Below are positions 10,563 through 20,926 of a DNA stretch of 64,000 nucleotides, in pieces (within the stretch, counting starts at the first letter, position 1; the number at the start of each line of letters is the position of its first letter). A program made the translations under genes and the position numbers. The DNA lies in the NCBI GenBank assembly GCA_964016985.1, contig OZ024824.1:125648803-125712802 (forward strand). Direction: 5' to 3'. Under the pieces are notes generated by a model. The model did not search any database. It was not told where the DNA came from and saw only the letters and a list, made by a program, of their open reading frames with translations. The stretch comes from Anodontia alba. Lineage: Eukaryota > Mollusca > Bivalvia > Lucinida > Lucinidae.

Positions 10563-10740
10563 GTTAGCACTTTGCATGCTGGGTAAAATTTTCAGCAGAT
10601 GACATTTTGAACTATTTTTCTTATTTTCCCAGAAAATATGATTTGACATTCAATGCAGTGTCAAATTTTATTTTCTAGGAAAATTATGAAAACTATTTCA
10701 AAATGTCTGCTGAAATTTTACCCAGTATGCAAAGTGTTAA
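10563..10740. repeat. P1 element with symmetrical tips and short centre
   Basis: Both ends read cactttgcatgctgggtaaa / tttacccagtatgcaaagtg. The core B loop has collapsed to gacattcaatgcagtgtc. Confidence 0.85.
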
Positions 10741-10929
10741 AAGATCAGACTTGGAGAAGCTGAACTACTTTTTTGCTCAGACAGACAGACAGACATAAGA
10801 TACCTTTTCTGTTGATGCTGTTTGTTGTTGTTTTAGTTTTCTTTCTATGAGGTATGAACTTGAAAGCACTGCCTTCTACAAATAGGAGAAAAAACTGTGC
10901 TGATGCAATCTAAGGTGATGTAAAATGTA

Positions 10930-11100
10930 CAGTAAATGACCTAAAATCTCGAACACTTTATTCTGTATATTTTTCCCCTAAAGTTTGCTTTTTATGCTGT
11001 TGTTTCTTAAAATACTTAGTGGAATGGCAAAGGGTGTAGACCCTGATTAGACTGCTCCTTCAGGTGCAGTCTGATCTGGTACTGCACTGTTTGCATATGT
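10930..11100 (+). repeat. P10 palindromic element, left two-thirds
   Basis: cagtaaatgacctaaaatct opens. The core A hairpin is ggtgtagaccctgattagac / gtctgatctggtactgcac. Confidence 0.75.
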
Positions 11101-11123
11101 CATTTAATCAGAAACTTTGCATA

Positions 11124-11212
11124 AACTGCATAAAATTGGGGTTTAAGGAGGTCAAAATAATATAGGCATTTTATTTTTTTATATATATAGGCATGTTTTC
11201 ATGATGGTGACT
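11124..11212 (-). repeat. P6 fragment (one end)
   Basis: aaattggggtttaaggaggt then tataggcatgttttcatgat match the P6 end. The other arm is missing. Confidence 0.65.
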
Positions 11213-11276
11213 CAAAAATCATTATTTTCATGCTTAGAACTGACTGAGTTTGATGATATATAGACATTAGCTTAAA

Positions 11277-11454
11277 TCTTAACACTCTGGGTAAAATTTC
11301 AGCAGACAACATTTTCAAATACTTTTCTTATTTTTTTCCAGAAAATAGTCATGACATTTCTTGCAAATTGTCTCTTAAGATGACATTTTGCATGAAATAT
11401 TGAAGCCTATTTTCTGGGAAGTATAAAGAAAAATATCAATTTGTCATCTGCTGT
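11277..11454. repeat. P1 element
   Basis: cactctgggtaaaatttcag opens and ttgtcatctgctg closes. Core B arms gacatttcttgcaaattgtc and gacattttgcatgaaat. Confidence 0.8.
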
Positions 11455-11514
11455 CCACAATTTGTCCAGAAGGAGGTAAACATTCCATACCAGTGTCCAA
11501 GCCCCACACCCGAC

Positions 11515-11537
11515 ACCCCCCCCCCCTGCCCCCACAC
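11515..11537 (-). repeat. C-rich run
   Basis: Short poly-C tract in otherwise unremarkable sequence. Confidence 0.7.
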
Positions 11538-11592
11538 ATCCCAAGTTGAACCATGGTTGCCCGATATGTCCATTCTGCTATCAAAAACATGA

Positions 11593-11690
11593 TTAACCAT
11601 TTGATCCCAGCATAGATATCTTTGCAAACCGTGCAGATTATAACAAGTCGTCTCATCAGGATCTATACTGTTTGCCATTCCGTTATTGGT
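11593..11690. repeat. Core A remnant
   Basis: Arms gcaaaccgtgcagattata and catcaggatctatactgttt mark a decayed core A hairpin, with tips not assignable. Confidence 0.5.
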
Positions 11691-11904
11691 TTTTGACTGA
11701 AACCCCTATTTGCAACAATAGATGTGTCCAAATTCAGACACAGAAAAGTCCATTTCAGAAACTCAGGGGGAAAGGGTTCACCAGTCATCATTTTGTAAGG
11801 AAACACACCTTATCACCTGTACAGAAGCATCTCAAATATGTATCACTTACTGAATTAACTCATGTGTTTGCTTGGGATATCATATATATTCACATACCGT
11901 ATTA

Positions 11905-12068
11905 ATTCTAAATATTCTTATATACATGGCTAAGCAAACAGTGTAGACCCAGATCACTTTACTTCTCCTTGATCAGGGTCTGCACTGTTTCTGTTTGTCT
12001 TTTGAGACACATCACTAAATTAGTCTAATGGACTTGTTCAAATTTTACAACAGATACTACAAGGAGTG
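11905..12068 (+). repeat. P4 element, abutting P1
   Basis: Core A arms acagtgtagacccagatcac and ccttgatcagggtctgcact, then the P4 right body (ggacttgttcaaattttac). Confidence 0.7.
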
Positions 12069-12268
12069 AGCGCAAAGCATGCTGCATAAAATTTTCAGCA
12101 GATGGGATACTGAAATATTTTTCTGATTTTCCCAGAAAATAAGCTTTGACATTTCATGCAAATTGTCTCCTTAGGAGACAATTTGCATGAAATGTCAAAT
12201 CTTATTTTCTGGGAAAAATATCACCAAATTTTGTCTGCTGAATTAGCCCTGAGAGTGGTAAAGGTTAA
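12069..12268 (+). repeat. P1 element, best-preserved example
   Basis: gcatgctgcataaaattttc to gagagtggtaaaggttaag. The centre is a near-perfect fold: gacatttcatgcaaattgtc, loop tccttagga, gacaatttgcatgaaatgtc. Confidence 0.9.
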
Positions 12269-12379
12269 GTGTTCAGATTTTTGTGGTAATGATGGTATAT
12301 GGTATATTATTTACTTTTTCATACCTGAATACTTTTAATTAACAATAAAAACCTGTCATTTATCAAGACTTCAAATAAG

Positions 12380-12604
12380 GTGCTATTTTGATCAGCAGAC
12401 AACAAACTATTTTTCCCAGAAAATAGGCTTTGACATTTCATGCAAATTGTCTGTTAAGGAGATAATTTGACATTAGACATTTCATGCAAATTGTCTATTA
12501 AGACAATTTGCATAAAATGTCAAAGCCTAATTTCTGGTAAAAATAAGAAAAAATATTTCAAAATGTTGCCTACTGAAAATTTTAGCCTGCATGCTAAGGG
12601 TTAA
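12380..12604 (-). repeat. P1 element with a duplicated core B arm
   Basis: gacatttcatgcaaattgtc appears twice in direct orientation (near 12431 and 12475) before one returning arm. It ends gcctgcatgctaagggttaa. Confidence 0.8.
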
Positions 12605-13228
12605 AAAGATTTTTTTCCTGTTCACATCAACAGTTGGTCATATTGTCATTGAACTGTTAGAGTAAGTATGATAAGGGTGCTAAGGTGTCCAGATACCTAG
12701 GGTATATATGGTACATGGTTCTGATGAGATATCATATGTAAATATTCATAAAAAAAGTCTGAAAACCTTACTGAACCAGAACCTTGAATTTATTACAGGA
12801 TATCTTTTACAGTGTGATATTCATAATTTTCTATATATTTGGTATTTCTTTATTAATAATTAAAAAGTATCGACCTGGATGTAAATTTGAATCATCTCAG
12901 TAAGTATATTTTTTAATTGACTTTTGCTTAGCTAAAATATTATTTTGATAATTTTCACTTTTAGCTCAAGTTGGGTTAGAAAATTTAACATGTGTTTGGA
13001 AAAAAACTATACAGTAATGGTTGGTGTAATTTTAGCCCTTCAAGTAACAAAATGCTAAATACCATATTTAACCTAAGTGTTTGGATGAATGGACAGGCTA
13101 AAAGCAGTATATGCACACATGGACCCTGATCCCCTTTCCCCCCCCTCCCCACATTTGCCAACAAAAAATCTTCATTTGAAAAGGGATATAAATATCTACT
13201 TATCATATGTTGTGTAACACAAGACAAA
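12605..13228. other. No gene seen; P4 scraps
   Basis: Short P4-like pieces (gggtgctaaggtgtccagat near 12675, taccatatttaacctaagtg near 13059) and a C-rich stretch near 13140. No complete element. Confidence 0.5.
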
Positions 13229-13424
13229 TACATACCATATTTGTCATTAATATTTGGACAACCAGGCCTAAGCAAACAGTATAAACCCAGATCAGATGCC
13301 GAAGATCTACACTGTGCCACTCATCCAGCAATATTTAGACACACAAACAGTTAAATGGAGCTGATCAAAATTTAGGACAAGTATAGTAAGGAGTTAAGGT
13401 GTCCCAATAATTATGGTAAATTTC
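13229..13424 (+). repeat. P4 element
   Basis: taccatatttgtcattaata opens, core A arms are shortened (aacagtataaacccagatca / gatctacactgtg), and gttaaggtgtcccaata closes. Confidence 0.75.
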
Positions 13425-13533
13425 TTATATCTATCACATTTTTTGGGAAAAAAAAAAGTGCTCAAGAAAATTGAATAACTCTGAATCATCTAAGTTAGTG
13501 AATTTTGAATAAACTTGTAATTTGCTAATATAT

Positions 13534-13781
13534 CAGGGCTCGGTTGTTCAAAGCGGCGTTAGCTTAACGAGCTGGTTAAGGGTCATTTCGTTAACTGTTT
13601 TAGCGGATTCAATATACAATACTTTGAAATTTTTTGCTGAAAAAATGTGAGTAGCTTTTGCACTGCAAAAGCTACTCACATTTTTTCAGCAAAAAATTTC
13701 AGCAAATTTGCTTATCACTCAATTAAAATTTTAACGAATTGTTAACTAACGACGTTGTTAGCTTTGAACAACTGGGCCCTG
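13534..13781 (+). repeat. P7 palindromic element, copy 1
   Basis: Tips cagggctcggttgttcaaag and ctttgaacaactgggccctg. The central stem tgagtagcttttgcactgc / gcaaaagctactcac with flanking A/T arms pairs perfectly. Confidence 0.9.
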
Positions 13782-13847
13782 TTTGGTATTTTTATGCCCC
13801 TGCCAGCAGAAGACAGGAGTGGAGCATATAGCATTTCTCCATGATGT

Positions 13848-14060
13848 TAACCCTTGTCCTGCTGAATAAATTAAGATGCCACGCCCACTTCTAATTTTCA
13901 GCCAATCGGAACACTTGATCTGGAATTTTGCTATAAAGTCACATACTAAATGGCAAACAGTGCAGATCCAGATCAGCTGGCTTCTATAGAAGCCAGCTGA
14001 TCTGGATTTACACTGTTTGCAAAGGTAGGGTATGTCCGGGTTCAGCAGGACAAGGGTTAA
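13848..14060 (+). repeat. P2 element nested in the 13788 element
   Basis: Complete: taacccttgtcctgctgaat to cagcaggacaagggttaa, with a perfect core palindrome (gatccagatcagctggcttc / gaagccagctgatctggat). Both arms share the same G/C variants, so they changed together. Confidence 0.9.
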
Positions 14061-14109
14061 ACGTCCATTTGTATGTGCATGCACATGTGCCTCTGACAAA
14101 TTCTTAACC

Positions 14110-14830
14110 AGAGTCATAGCTTGGGTATCTTTTATGCTAGGAAGTTGAAATTTGGTATGCTTCTTACCAAAACCTAAATCTTCAACTCTATGCTAGAGTT
14201 GCCCCTAGGCCTTGCCCTGGAGTGTGACTAGGGGTCATTGTTCAAGTTTATATTCAAGTCTACATTCAAGTTTAGTCAAGCTTACAGTGAAATTTACATC
14301 TGTGTTTCTCTTGGAGGCCATAACTTGGGTACCTTTTATGTTAGGAAGTTGAAAATGGATATGCTACTTACTAAGATCTAAACCTTCAACTTTGTGCTAG
14401 AGATGCCCCTAGGTCATGCTCTGGCATTGGACTAGGGGTCAAAATGTATAACAGGTCAAACTTAGGTACCTTTTATACAAGGAAGATGAAATTGTTGTGC
14501 TCCTTAGGTCATAACTTGAGTACCTTTAATGCTAGGAAGTTGAAATTTGGCATGCTGCTTACCCAGAAATAAAACCTTCAACTCTATATTAAGTTGCCTC
14601 TGGGTCATGCCTTGGGGTGGGGCTGAAGGTCAAAATGCATAACAGGTCAAACTTCAGTATTTTTATGCTAGGAAGTTGCAATTTGAATGCTACTAACACT
14701 CAAACCTCATCTTCAACTCTGTGCTAGTAGTTCCCCTGGGTCATGCCCAGGGATGGGGCTAGAGGTCAAAATGTATAATAGTTCAGTTTTTTCATTGACA
14801 TTTACGTCCCCGTTCCTCTTGGAGGTCATA
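14110..14830 (+). repeat. ~180-bp tandem units
   Basis: About four units, each with taggaagttgaaatttgg, ccttcaactctatgctag and ggctagaggtcaaaatgtat-type segments. Confidence 0.8.
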
Positions 14831-14839
14831 ACTTGGGTC

Positions 14840-15690
14840 TAGTGATTTTGCCTTATCTTGAAGTGTGTTTCATGTATAAACATCATTACTTATATATTAT
14901 GAGTACATATGGCCTGAAATTTGACCAAAAAATAAAAGTAGGTCATAGTGATCTATATTCCATGGTCCAGTGATTTTGCTTTATCTTGAAGAGTATTTGA
15001 TGTATAAACATCGTACTTCTGGATTATGAGTCAGTATGACCATGTTTGACCTCAAAATAAATGTAGGTCACAGTGATATACATTTCATTGTCCAGTGTTT
15101 GCCTTATTTATATAGAAGAGTGTTTTGCGTAAAAACATCATGCTTATATGTTATGAGTCAGTGTGACCCAAAGTTTGACCTCAAATTAAACGTAGGCCAC
15201 TGTGATCTACATTTCAGTCAAGTAATTTTGCTTTATATCTTGAAGACTATTTGATGTACAAACATTATACTAATGGATTATGAGTCAGTATGACCCAAAG
15301 TTTGACCTCAAAATAAATGTAGGTAACAATGACCTTTATTTCACAGTGCTTCAATTTTGACTTATATCTTGAAGATTATTTGAAGTATAAACCTCTTCTT
15401 GATTATGAGTCAGTACAACCCGAAGTTTGACCTCAAAATAAATGTAGATAACAGTGACCTTTATTTCAAAGTGCAGTAATTTTGACTTATATCTTGAAGA
15501 GTATTTGAAGAATAAACCTCTTACTTCTTGATTATGAGTCAGCAAAACCTGGTTTGACACCAAAATGAATGTAGGTGACAGTAATCTATATTTCTTGCTC
15601 CAGTGATTTTGCCTTATTTCTTAAAGAGTATTTATAAACATTATACTTATGGATTATGAGTCAGTATGACCCAAAGTTGGTCAGATTTTA
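14840..15690 (+). repeat. ~125-bp tandem units
   Basis: About seven units, each with gattttgccttatcttgaag, ggattatgagtcagtatgac and gacctcaaaataaatgtagg. Confidence 0.85.
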
Positions 15691-15889
15691 CATCAACATT
15701 TTCATCCGCATTTCTTTTTGAGATCATAGCTTGGGTACGTTTTATGCTAGGAAGTTGAAATTTTGTATGCTACTTACCCAGACCTTTAACTCTGCACAAT
15801 AGTTGTCCCTTGGTCATTCCCTGGGGTAAGGCTAGGGGTCATACTGTATAACAGGTCAGATTGAGCACTTTAAAAGTAGTTGTTGCCAT

Positions 15890-16055
15890 ATGGGCAAAGG
15901 GTAGAGTCATTGGTGTACTTTGGACACATATCTAGGGGTAGTCTGATCAGGGTCTACACTGTTTGCCATTACACTAAGAATTTTAAGAATTAACTACAAA
16001 AACACAAAATTTAGTCCAAAAATGCGTGGAAATTTTAGGACATTTACTGTAAGAC
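15890..16055 (-). repeat. P10 element, right part
   Basis: Core A right arm (tctgatcagggtctacactg), then ccattacactaagaatttta and ttaggacatttactgtaag. The left arm is decayed. Confidence 0.75.
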
Positions 16056-16337
16056 AAGTCATTGCATGAACAAAATAATACTTACTAGTGAAATTATGAA
16101 AAGAACCGGTTTTATTTTAGACTTTTGAAAGCATACAAGCTTAGCTTATCATGGGATTATGCAGGCTTCATGAATACCTAGGCAAGGCCCTGCATTTTGC
16201 ATGCACAAATGCAACACCTTGAATCCTACATAGCTCCAGATAACAGGTTTTTGGAGGGTTTTATTTTCCCTTGAAGCAATTCTGGTTTTATTTGAATTTT
16301 GCCATTCTCCATGAAAACATTTTGTACATTAATGACC

Positions 16338-16550
16338 TTAACCCTTGTCCTGCTGAATAAATTAAGATACCATGCCCACTTCTAATTTTCAGCCAATCAG
16401 GTTACTCGATCCAAATTGTTGTTAGAAATTTGCATACTTGATGGCAAACAGTGCAGATCCAGATCAGTTGGCTTCTTCAGAAGCCAACTGATCTGGATCT
16501 ACACTGTTTGCAAAACAGAGTATATCTGGGTTCAGCAGGACAAGGGTTAA
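16338..16550 (+). repeat. P2 element, complete
   Basis: Tips intact; perfect core gatccagatcagttggcttc / gaagccaactgatctggatc. Confidence 0.92.
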
Positions 16551-16561
16551 GTATTGGGTCA

Positions 16562-16732
16562 TATAGGTCTTTGCAAATTGGGTAGACCCAGATCAGACAC
16601 CGCATATTGCGGTGTCTAATCAGGGTCTGCACTGTTTACCATACATATAGTAATATTTTAGATATATCAAGAGGTAGTAGAATGGACTATTCCAAATTTT
16701 AGGACATGTATAGCAAGTAGATAAGGTGTCCC
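16562..16732 (+). repeat. P4 element
   Basis: Core arms gggtagacccagatcagaca and tgtctaatcagggtctgcac around ccgcatattgcgg; closes agataaggtgtccca. Confidence 0.8.
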
Positions 16733-16900
16733 ATTACTCCTTAGCATGCGCTCTGTATATGCCATTCTACCTAGTATCTATGATTCACTGCATGAAAAGG
16801 GCCCTTATGCCAAATGATTGCAATGAAGGCCCTAAACACCCAAACACCCTGTGCATTCTGACAGTCTGATCAGGGATGTCATTGCCCACTTAAAGTAGAA

Positions 16901-17090
16901 TACCATATTTACCCTAAGTACCCAGAGAGAAAGGATCTACACTGTTTGCTCAGGATGTCTGTCCTGTCGCTTCAGACACTGTAATAACCCTAAATATTGG
17001 GACACCAATACCATATCTACTTTCCATTCGGGGTCCTCACTGTTTGAAAAGGTATATCTGTCCCAAAACAGGGTTATTACTGAAAACTCT
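16901..17090 (+). repeat. P4 pieces, rearranged
   Basis: taccatatttaccctaagta, then a core A right arm (ggatctacactgtttgctca), then a second P4 start (taaccctaaatattgggaca). Looks like two truncated copies in tandem. Confidence 0.6.
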
Positions 17091-17154
17091 TGGTAGACTC
17101 TTCGAATTACTGTGGTATTTACAAAAGGCTGTGGTATTTACATGATACTAGTTT

Positions 17155-17400
17155 CACCCTAGTCCTGCTGGACCCAGATATACCCTGCCTTTGCAAATAG
17201 TGTAGATCCAGATCAGTTGGCTTCTGAAGAAGCCTTTGGAGACAGTGTAGATCGCTTCTGAAGAAGCCAACTGATCTAGATCTGCATTGTTTGCCATTAA
17301 GTATGTGAATTTATAGAAATAATCTGTATCAAGTAGTCTGATTGGCTGATAATTAGAAGTGGGTGTGGCATCTTAATTAATTTAGCATGACAAGAGTTGA
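17155..17400 (-). repeat. P2 element with rearranged core
   Basis: The left arm is followed by an extra piece (gaagcctttggagacagtg, tagatcgcttctgaagaagc) before the right arm, so part of the palindrome centre is duplicated. Confidence 0.85.
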
Positions 17401-17470
17401 AAAAGCTGACATACCAGTATGCCATGATAGCTATTATTTGGGACATGTCAAGTGGAAAGGGGGTCTTAAT

Positions 17471-17683
17471 TAACCCTTGTCCTGCTGAATAAATTAAGTT
17501 GCCACTTCCATTTCTAATTTCCAGCCAATCAGATTACTTGATCCGAATTGTTGCTATAATTTCACAAACTTAATGGCGAACAGTGCAGATCCAGATCAGT
17601 TGGCTTCTTCAGAAGCCAACTGATATGGATCTACACTTTTTGCAAAGACAGGGTATATCCGGGCTCAGCAGGACTAGGGTTAA
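17471..17683 (+). repeat. P2 element, complete
   Basis: taacccttgtcctgctgaat to cagcaggactagggttaa; core near perfect. Confidence 0.92.
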
Positions 17684-17701
17684 AATTTAAAAAAGTATAT
17701 A

Positions 17702-17703
<2 letters not shown>

Positions 17704-17779
<76 letters not shown>
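17704..17779. repeat. (TA)n microsatellite
   Basis: About 37 uninterrupted TA units lying between two P2 copies. Confidence 0.95.
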
Positions 17780-17780
<1 letters not shown>

Positions 17781-17796
17781 CAGTTTGTTTCTTAAT

Positions 17797-17991
17797 TAAC
17801 TCTTGTCCTGCTGAAAAAATTAAGATGCCACACCCATTTCTAATTTTCAGTCAATCAGATTACTTGATCCAGGTTGTTGATATAAATTCACATAATGACA
17901 AACAATGGAGATCCAGATCAGTTGGCTTCTAATTAGAATCTACACTGTTTCCAGAGGTAGTACACATCCAGGTTTAGCGGACTGGGGTTAA
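17797..17991 (+). repeat. P2 element with collapsed core
   Basis: taactcttgtcctgctga to gcggactggggttaa. The palindrome centre is deleted so the arm reads gatccagatcagttggcttc directly into taattagaatctaca. Confidence 0.85.
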
Positions 17992-18016
17992 CCCAGAGAG
18001 GGGTAACGGTTAAAGT
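17992..18016 (+). repeat. P1 right-end fragment
   Basis: cccagagaggggtaacggtt is the P1 end without the rest, lying 35 bases upstream of the exon acceptor. Confidence 0.6.
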
Positions 18017-18050
18017 AATATGTATGAACTTTGTTCTTGTTTTATTTCAG

Positions 18051-18264
18051 TCTCGTCCATGGTTGTGGAAAGATGGAGTGAAATGGAATATAAATTCTGT
18101 GTTTTGGAAGTTAAAACTTTTCTGTGGATCCCATCTTAAAAGTGAATTATATTGGATAACTTTCAAAATTGTGTTCAGTTGGAATATTTCTGGAATATAA
18201 TAGGAATAGTAGATTTCTATGTGAATTATCATTGTTACCAAGGTGATGGTTTGGTAGAATCACC
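18051..18264 (+). other. 5' UTR part of an internal exon
   Basis: The acceptor is tttgttcttgttttatttcag ending at 18050, so at least one noncoding exon lies further upstream. The UTR has several ATGs. An in-frame TGA at 18244 precedes the coding start, which supports the start at 18265. Confidence 0.6.
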
Positions 18265-18322
18265 ATGGCAACAACTGACCAACCTGTTAGTGGCTTTCAA
18301 GTGAAGATACAGGAAGCTAAAG
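18265..18322 (+). CDS. First coding exon of a split gene (19 codons plus one base)
   Basis: The start codon is in a strong context (caccATGg). It encodes MATTDQPVSGFQVKIQEAK and ends AAAG before a consensus donor gtaaga (18323), leaving phase 1. An in-frame stop upstream and a clean acceptor at 18050 make this the best gene start in the window. The phase matches the acceptor at 54199 exactly: G plus CT gives an Ala codon and the frame runs on for 2.1 kb. I do not recognise the N-terminus. It has no signal peptide or membrane segment and could be the shared N-terminus of several isoforms. That the two exons belong to one transcript is inference from phase, strand and lack of a competing gene. 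Intervening small exons are possible. Confidence 0.6.
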
Positions 18323-18356
18323 GTAAGACTGTATATCCTTCCTAGGGCACAGTTTA

Positions 18357-18840
18357 TTCCATTTTAGACTGAATAAATTCCCCAAAACTATATATTGTAA
18401 GAGTCAGGTTTCAATTTTAGATATGTCAGGCTGTTTTAGACATTCCTAGACAAAAATGGCTGAACTACAGCTGACTCTCGTTATCTCGACCTCGCTTATC
18501 TCGAAGCGATAATCTGGTCCCTGCTTAAACATGAAAATCTAACAATAGGTAATAAAATATTGTGGAAAAGAGGAGAAATTGCTCCTTAGGAGCAATTTCT
18601 CCTCTTTTCCACAATATTTTCCATATATCTCTAACTTCAAGAGTCAAATTACATATACATTTGTTAAATGTGGCTGTTGGATTCATTTTTTCCTAAAGCC
18701 TGCAAATCTGATATGTCGAGGTATGGATGGAATTCGAGATAACGCGAGTCAACTGTATTTGCAAACAGTGGAGGCCCTGATCAGATGCCAAAGAATGCGG
18801 CCAATTACCCAACTGGGGGTCTCCAGACTAAAATGGTTTA
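18357..18840 (+). repeat. P3 element interrupted by a TIR element
   Basis: Left part ttccattttagactgaat to caaaaatggctgaac. The right part resumes tttgcaaacagtggaggccc and ends ctccagactaaaatggttta. The interruption is 18468-18755. Confidence 0.85.
18468..18755. mobile_element. Tc1/mariner (pogo/Tigger-like) MITE with TA target duplication
   Basis: 288 bp. TIRs are CAGCTGACTCTCGTTATCTC and the reverse complement of gagataacgcgagtcaactg, flanked by TA (18466-18467 and 18756-18757). A second strong hairpin sits inside (ttgtggaaaagaggagaaat / atttctcctcttttccacaa). The TIR style and TA duplication are those of pogo-group elements. No transposase. Confidence 0.85.
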
Positions 18841-18856
18841 AATGCAGAAGGATGCT

Positions 18857-19069
18857 TAACCCTAGTCCTGCTGAACCCGGATAGGTCCTGCCTTTGCAAA
18901 CAGTGTAGATCCAGATCAGTTGGCTTCTGAAGAAGCCAACTGATCTGGATCTGCACTGTTTGCCATTTAGTATGTGAATTTATGTCAAAAATCTGGATCA
19001 AGTAATCTGATTGGCTGAAAATTAGAAATGAGAGTGGCATCTTAATTTATTCAGCAGGACAAGGGTTAA
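18857..19069 (-). repeat. P2 element, complete
   Basis: ttaaccctagtcctgctgaac to cagcaggacaagggttaa; perfect core. Confidence 0.92.
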
Positions 19070-19251
19070 GGCTTAGCATGCTGTATAAAAAATTTCGGCA
19101 GACAACATTTTGAAATATTTTTCTTATTTTTCTAATAGTATCCTTAGGAGACAATTTGCTTGAAGTGTCAGATCCTATTTTCTAGGAAAAATAAGAAAAA
19201 TATCACCAATTTGTCGTCTGCTGAATCTGCCCATAGCGTGGTAAGTGTTAA
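19070..19251 (+). repeat. P1 element, abutting P2
   Basis: gcttagcatgctgtataaaa to gcgtggtaagtgttaa. The left core arm is largely deleted while the right arm is intact. Confidence 0.8.
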
Positions 19252-19257
19252 ATTAAC

Positions 19258-19400
19258 TCTGCATACTAAAGGTGAAATCAGTTAAATGAGTAATATTTTC
19301 CAGAAAACAGGGCGACATTTAATATGAATCGTATCCTTGGGAGACAGTTCACATGAAATGCCACTTTGTTTTCCTGGATAAAATATGAACAATACAATGT
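19258..19400. repeat. P1/P8-like element, diverged
   Basis: Inner arms cagaaaacagggcgacattt and acatgaaatgccactttgtt; weak tips. Confidence 0.55.
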
Positions 19401-19449
19401 ATTTTAAATGTAATGTGCTAATATTTTTATTACTTAGTATTCAGAAAGT

Positions 19450-19676
19450 TGACCCATTGTATACTGAATAGACTATCCCACCCAATATATTGGAAGAGTC
19501 CAATTTTCAATTTTAGGTAAGTCCGGCTATTAGATCTACATATTACTAGAGAAAAATGGCTTAAGTTTTTGTAAACATTGGAGACCCTGATCAGATGCCG
19601 CATTCTGCGGCATCTGATCTGGGTCTGCACTGTTTGCCAATTACCCTTTGACCGGTCTCCGGAATACTATGGGTTA
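19450..19676 (+). repeat. P3 element, complete
   Basis: gacccattgtatactgaata to ggaatactatgggttaa. Core gccgcattctgcggc flanked by agaccctgatcagat and atctgatctgggtct. Confidence 0.9.
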
Positions 19677-19741
19677 ACACCTGCCTAGTTAACACATGAT
19701 AACTTTGTGTCTAAATGACATTATGACATTGTGTTTACGTC

Positions 19742-19850
19742 TTAGTTGTACCATGGATTAGTGTAGCATGTACGATGTGATAATGCATGAGCTTTTAAAA
19801 GCGAGTGCATTATCGCACGTACATGTGCAGAACCATGGTATAACTGAATT
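19742..19850. repeat. Unassigned ~108-bp inverted repeat
   Basis: ttagttgtaccatggatta pairs with accatggtataactgaa, and catgtacgatgtgataatgc pairs with gcattatcgcacgtacatg. The apex is agcttttaaaagc. Not one of P1-P10. Confidence 0.75.
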
Positions 19851-20199
19851 CCCACATTTTCATGCATGCAGACCAACCACAATGCTAGGTATTTCATGCT
19901 GAATGTTGGGAACTTGGCTACTATGTGAACCTTTGCATTCTACATTACAATAAAAACTTGTCTAGGCATATATTCTGTACTGTTTGGCCTGTGACTATAC
20001 ATCTAGTGAAGATGAAACATCACATATAAAAATTAGGTCACTGTTACCTATATATTGATATGACCAATATCAATGAATGGTGTTGTCTGGGACATAGCTA
20101 TTGTTCCGTATGGCCTAGGCTTACCAAAATTGGTAGGTTGCAGATGATAAGTAGGTCACTGTGTTGTATATATTGACCACTGGCATGTGTGTCTACCCA
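19851..20199. other. No gene seen
   Basis: Text resembling the repeat bodies of the Helentron-like elements (aagtaggtcactgtg) near 20145; otherwise nothing recognised. Confidence 0.4.
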
Positions 20200-20301
20200 A
20201 GACCTTCCCACGAAATGTTGAAGTCTGTTTGTTGGAAAAATAAGGAAAATGTTTCAAAATCTCATCTGCTCAAATGTTTACACAGCATGCAGAGAGTTAA
20301 A
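20200..20301. repeat. P1 right-half fragment
   Basis: cgaaatgttgaagtctgttt through ctcatctgctcaaatgttta to gcatgcagagagttaa. Confidence 0.65.
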
Positions 20302-20753
20302 ATAGAAAGTTCATTGCTAAATTGTCAGCAAATTGATGAAGACCTTCCCAGAACATCAATGAATTGGAATAGCTAATTGCAAATGACTTAAAACATTATT
20401 AACAGTTTCAGGTTATTTTATGAAAGAGACTTGTATTTTCACTAAAGATTGTATAAGTCTTTCTGCCTACTCATTTTATGCCTATTTAACACAAAAATCT
20501 TGTTTATCTCTCCTTAATCTGTCTAATGGATTGTCATATTGAACCAATTAGTGCGTGCATTGGGAAAATCTAACATTACCACATTTCCGAAAAGTAAAGA
20601 CTCAGACGAACCTGCACAACCTGCTTATATTGTCTGGGTTTTTACTGTTCACTCCACACATTCTAGACGGTCCAACTTACAGACTGTACATAGATGTGCT
20701 GATTAGTCTGAAAGATCCAAAGGTTCTTCATTTTCACCATATATTCAGATGAT
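20302..20753. other. No gene or clear repeat seen
   Basis: Short open frames only, none with recognisable sequence or splice signals. Confidence 0.5.
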
Positions 20754-20926
20754 GTTTTTCAGCCAAAAAAATTAGATATTTTTCTTATTTCTCCATGAAA
20801 ACATATGCTAAGGGTACTCATTAGAAGTGCCTCACCGAGGCACTTTTAATGAGTACCCTGAGCTTATGATTTCATGGAGAAATAAGAAAAATGATTTTCT
20901 GTTTATTCCTAATATCTAGAGCTATA
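20754..20926. repeat. P5 element
   Basis: Core C arms gtactcattagaagtgcctc and gaggcacttttaatgagtac; right tip taatatctagagctata. Confidence 0.85.

Larger units (their letters stand above)
13788..15880 (+). mobile_element. Helentron-like element with tandem-repeat body
   Basis: A 5' hairpin-like start (tatgcccctgcc ... ggagtggagcatatag) resembles the starts at 26488, 45275 and 49182. The body has ~180-bp units (cataacttgggtacctttta, ggaagttgaaatttgg) and then ~125-bp units (gattatgagtcagtatgacc, gtttgacctcaaaataaatg), followed by one more 180-bp-type unit. No Rep/helicase frame. The 3' end is not certain; assignment rests on architecture only. Confidence 0.55.
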
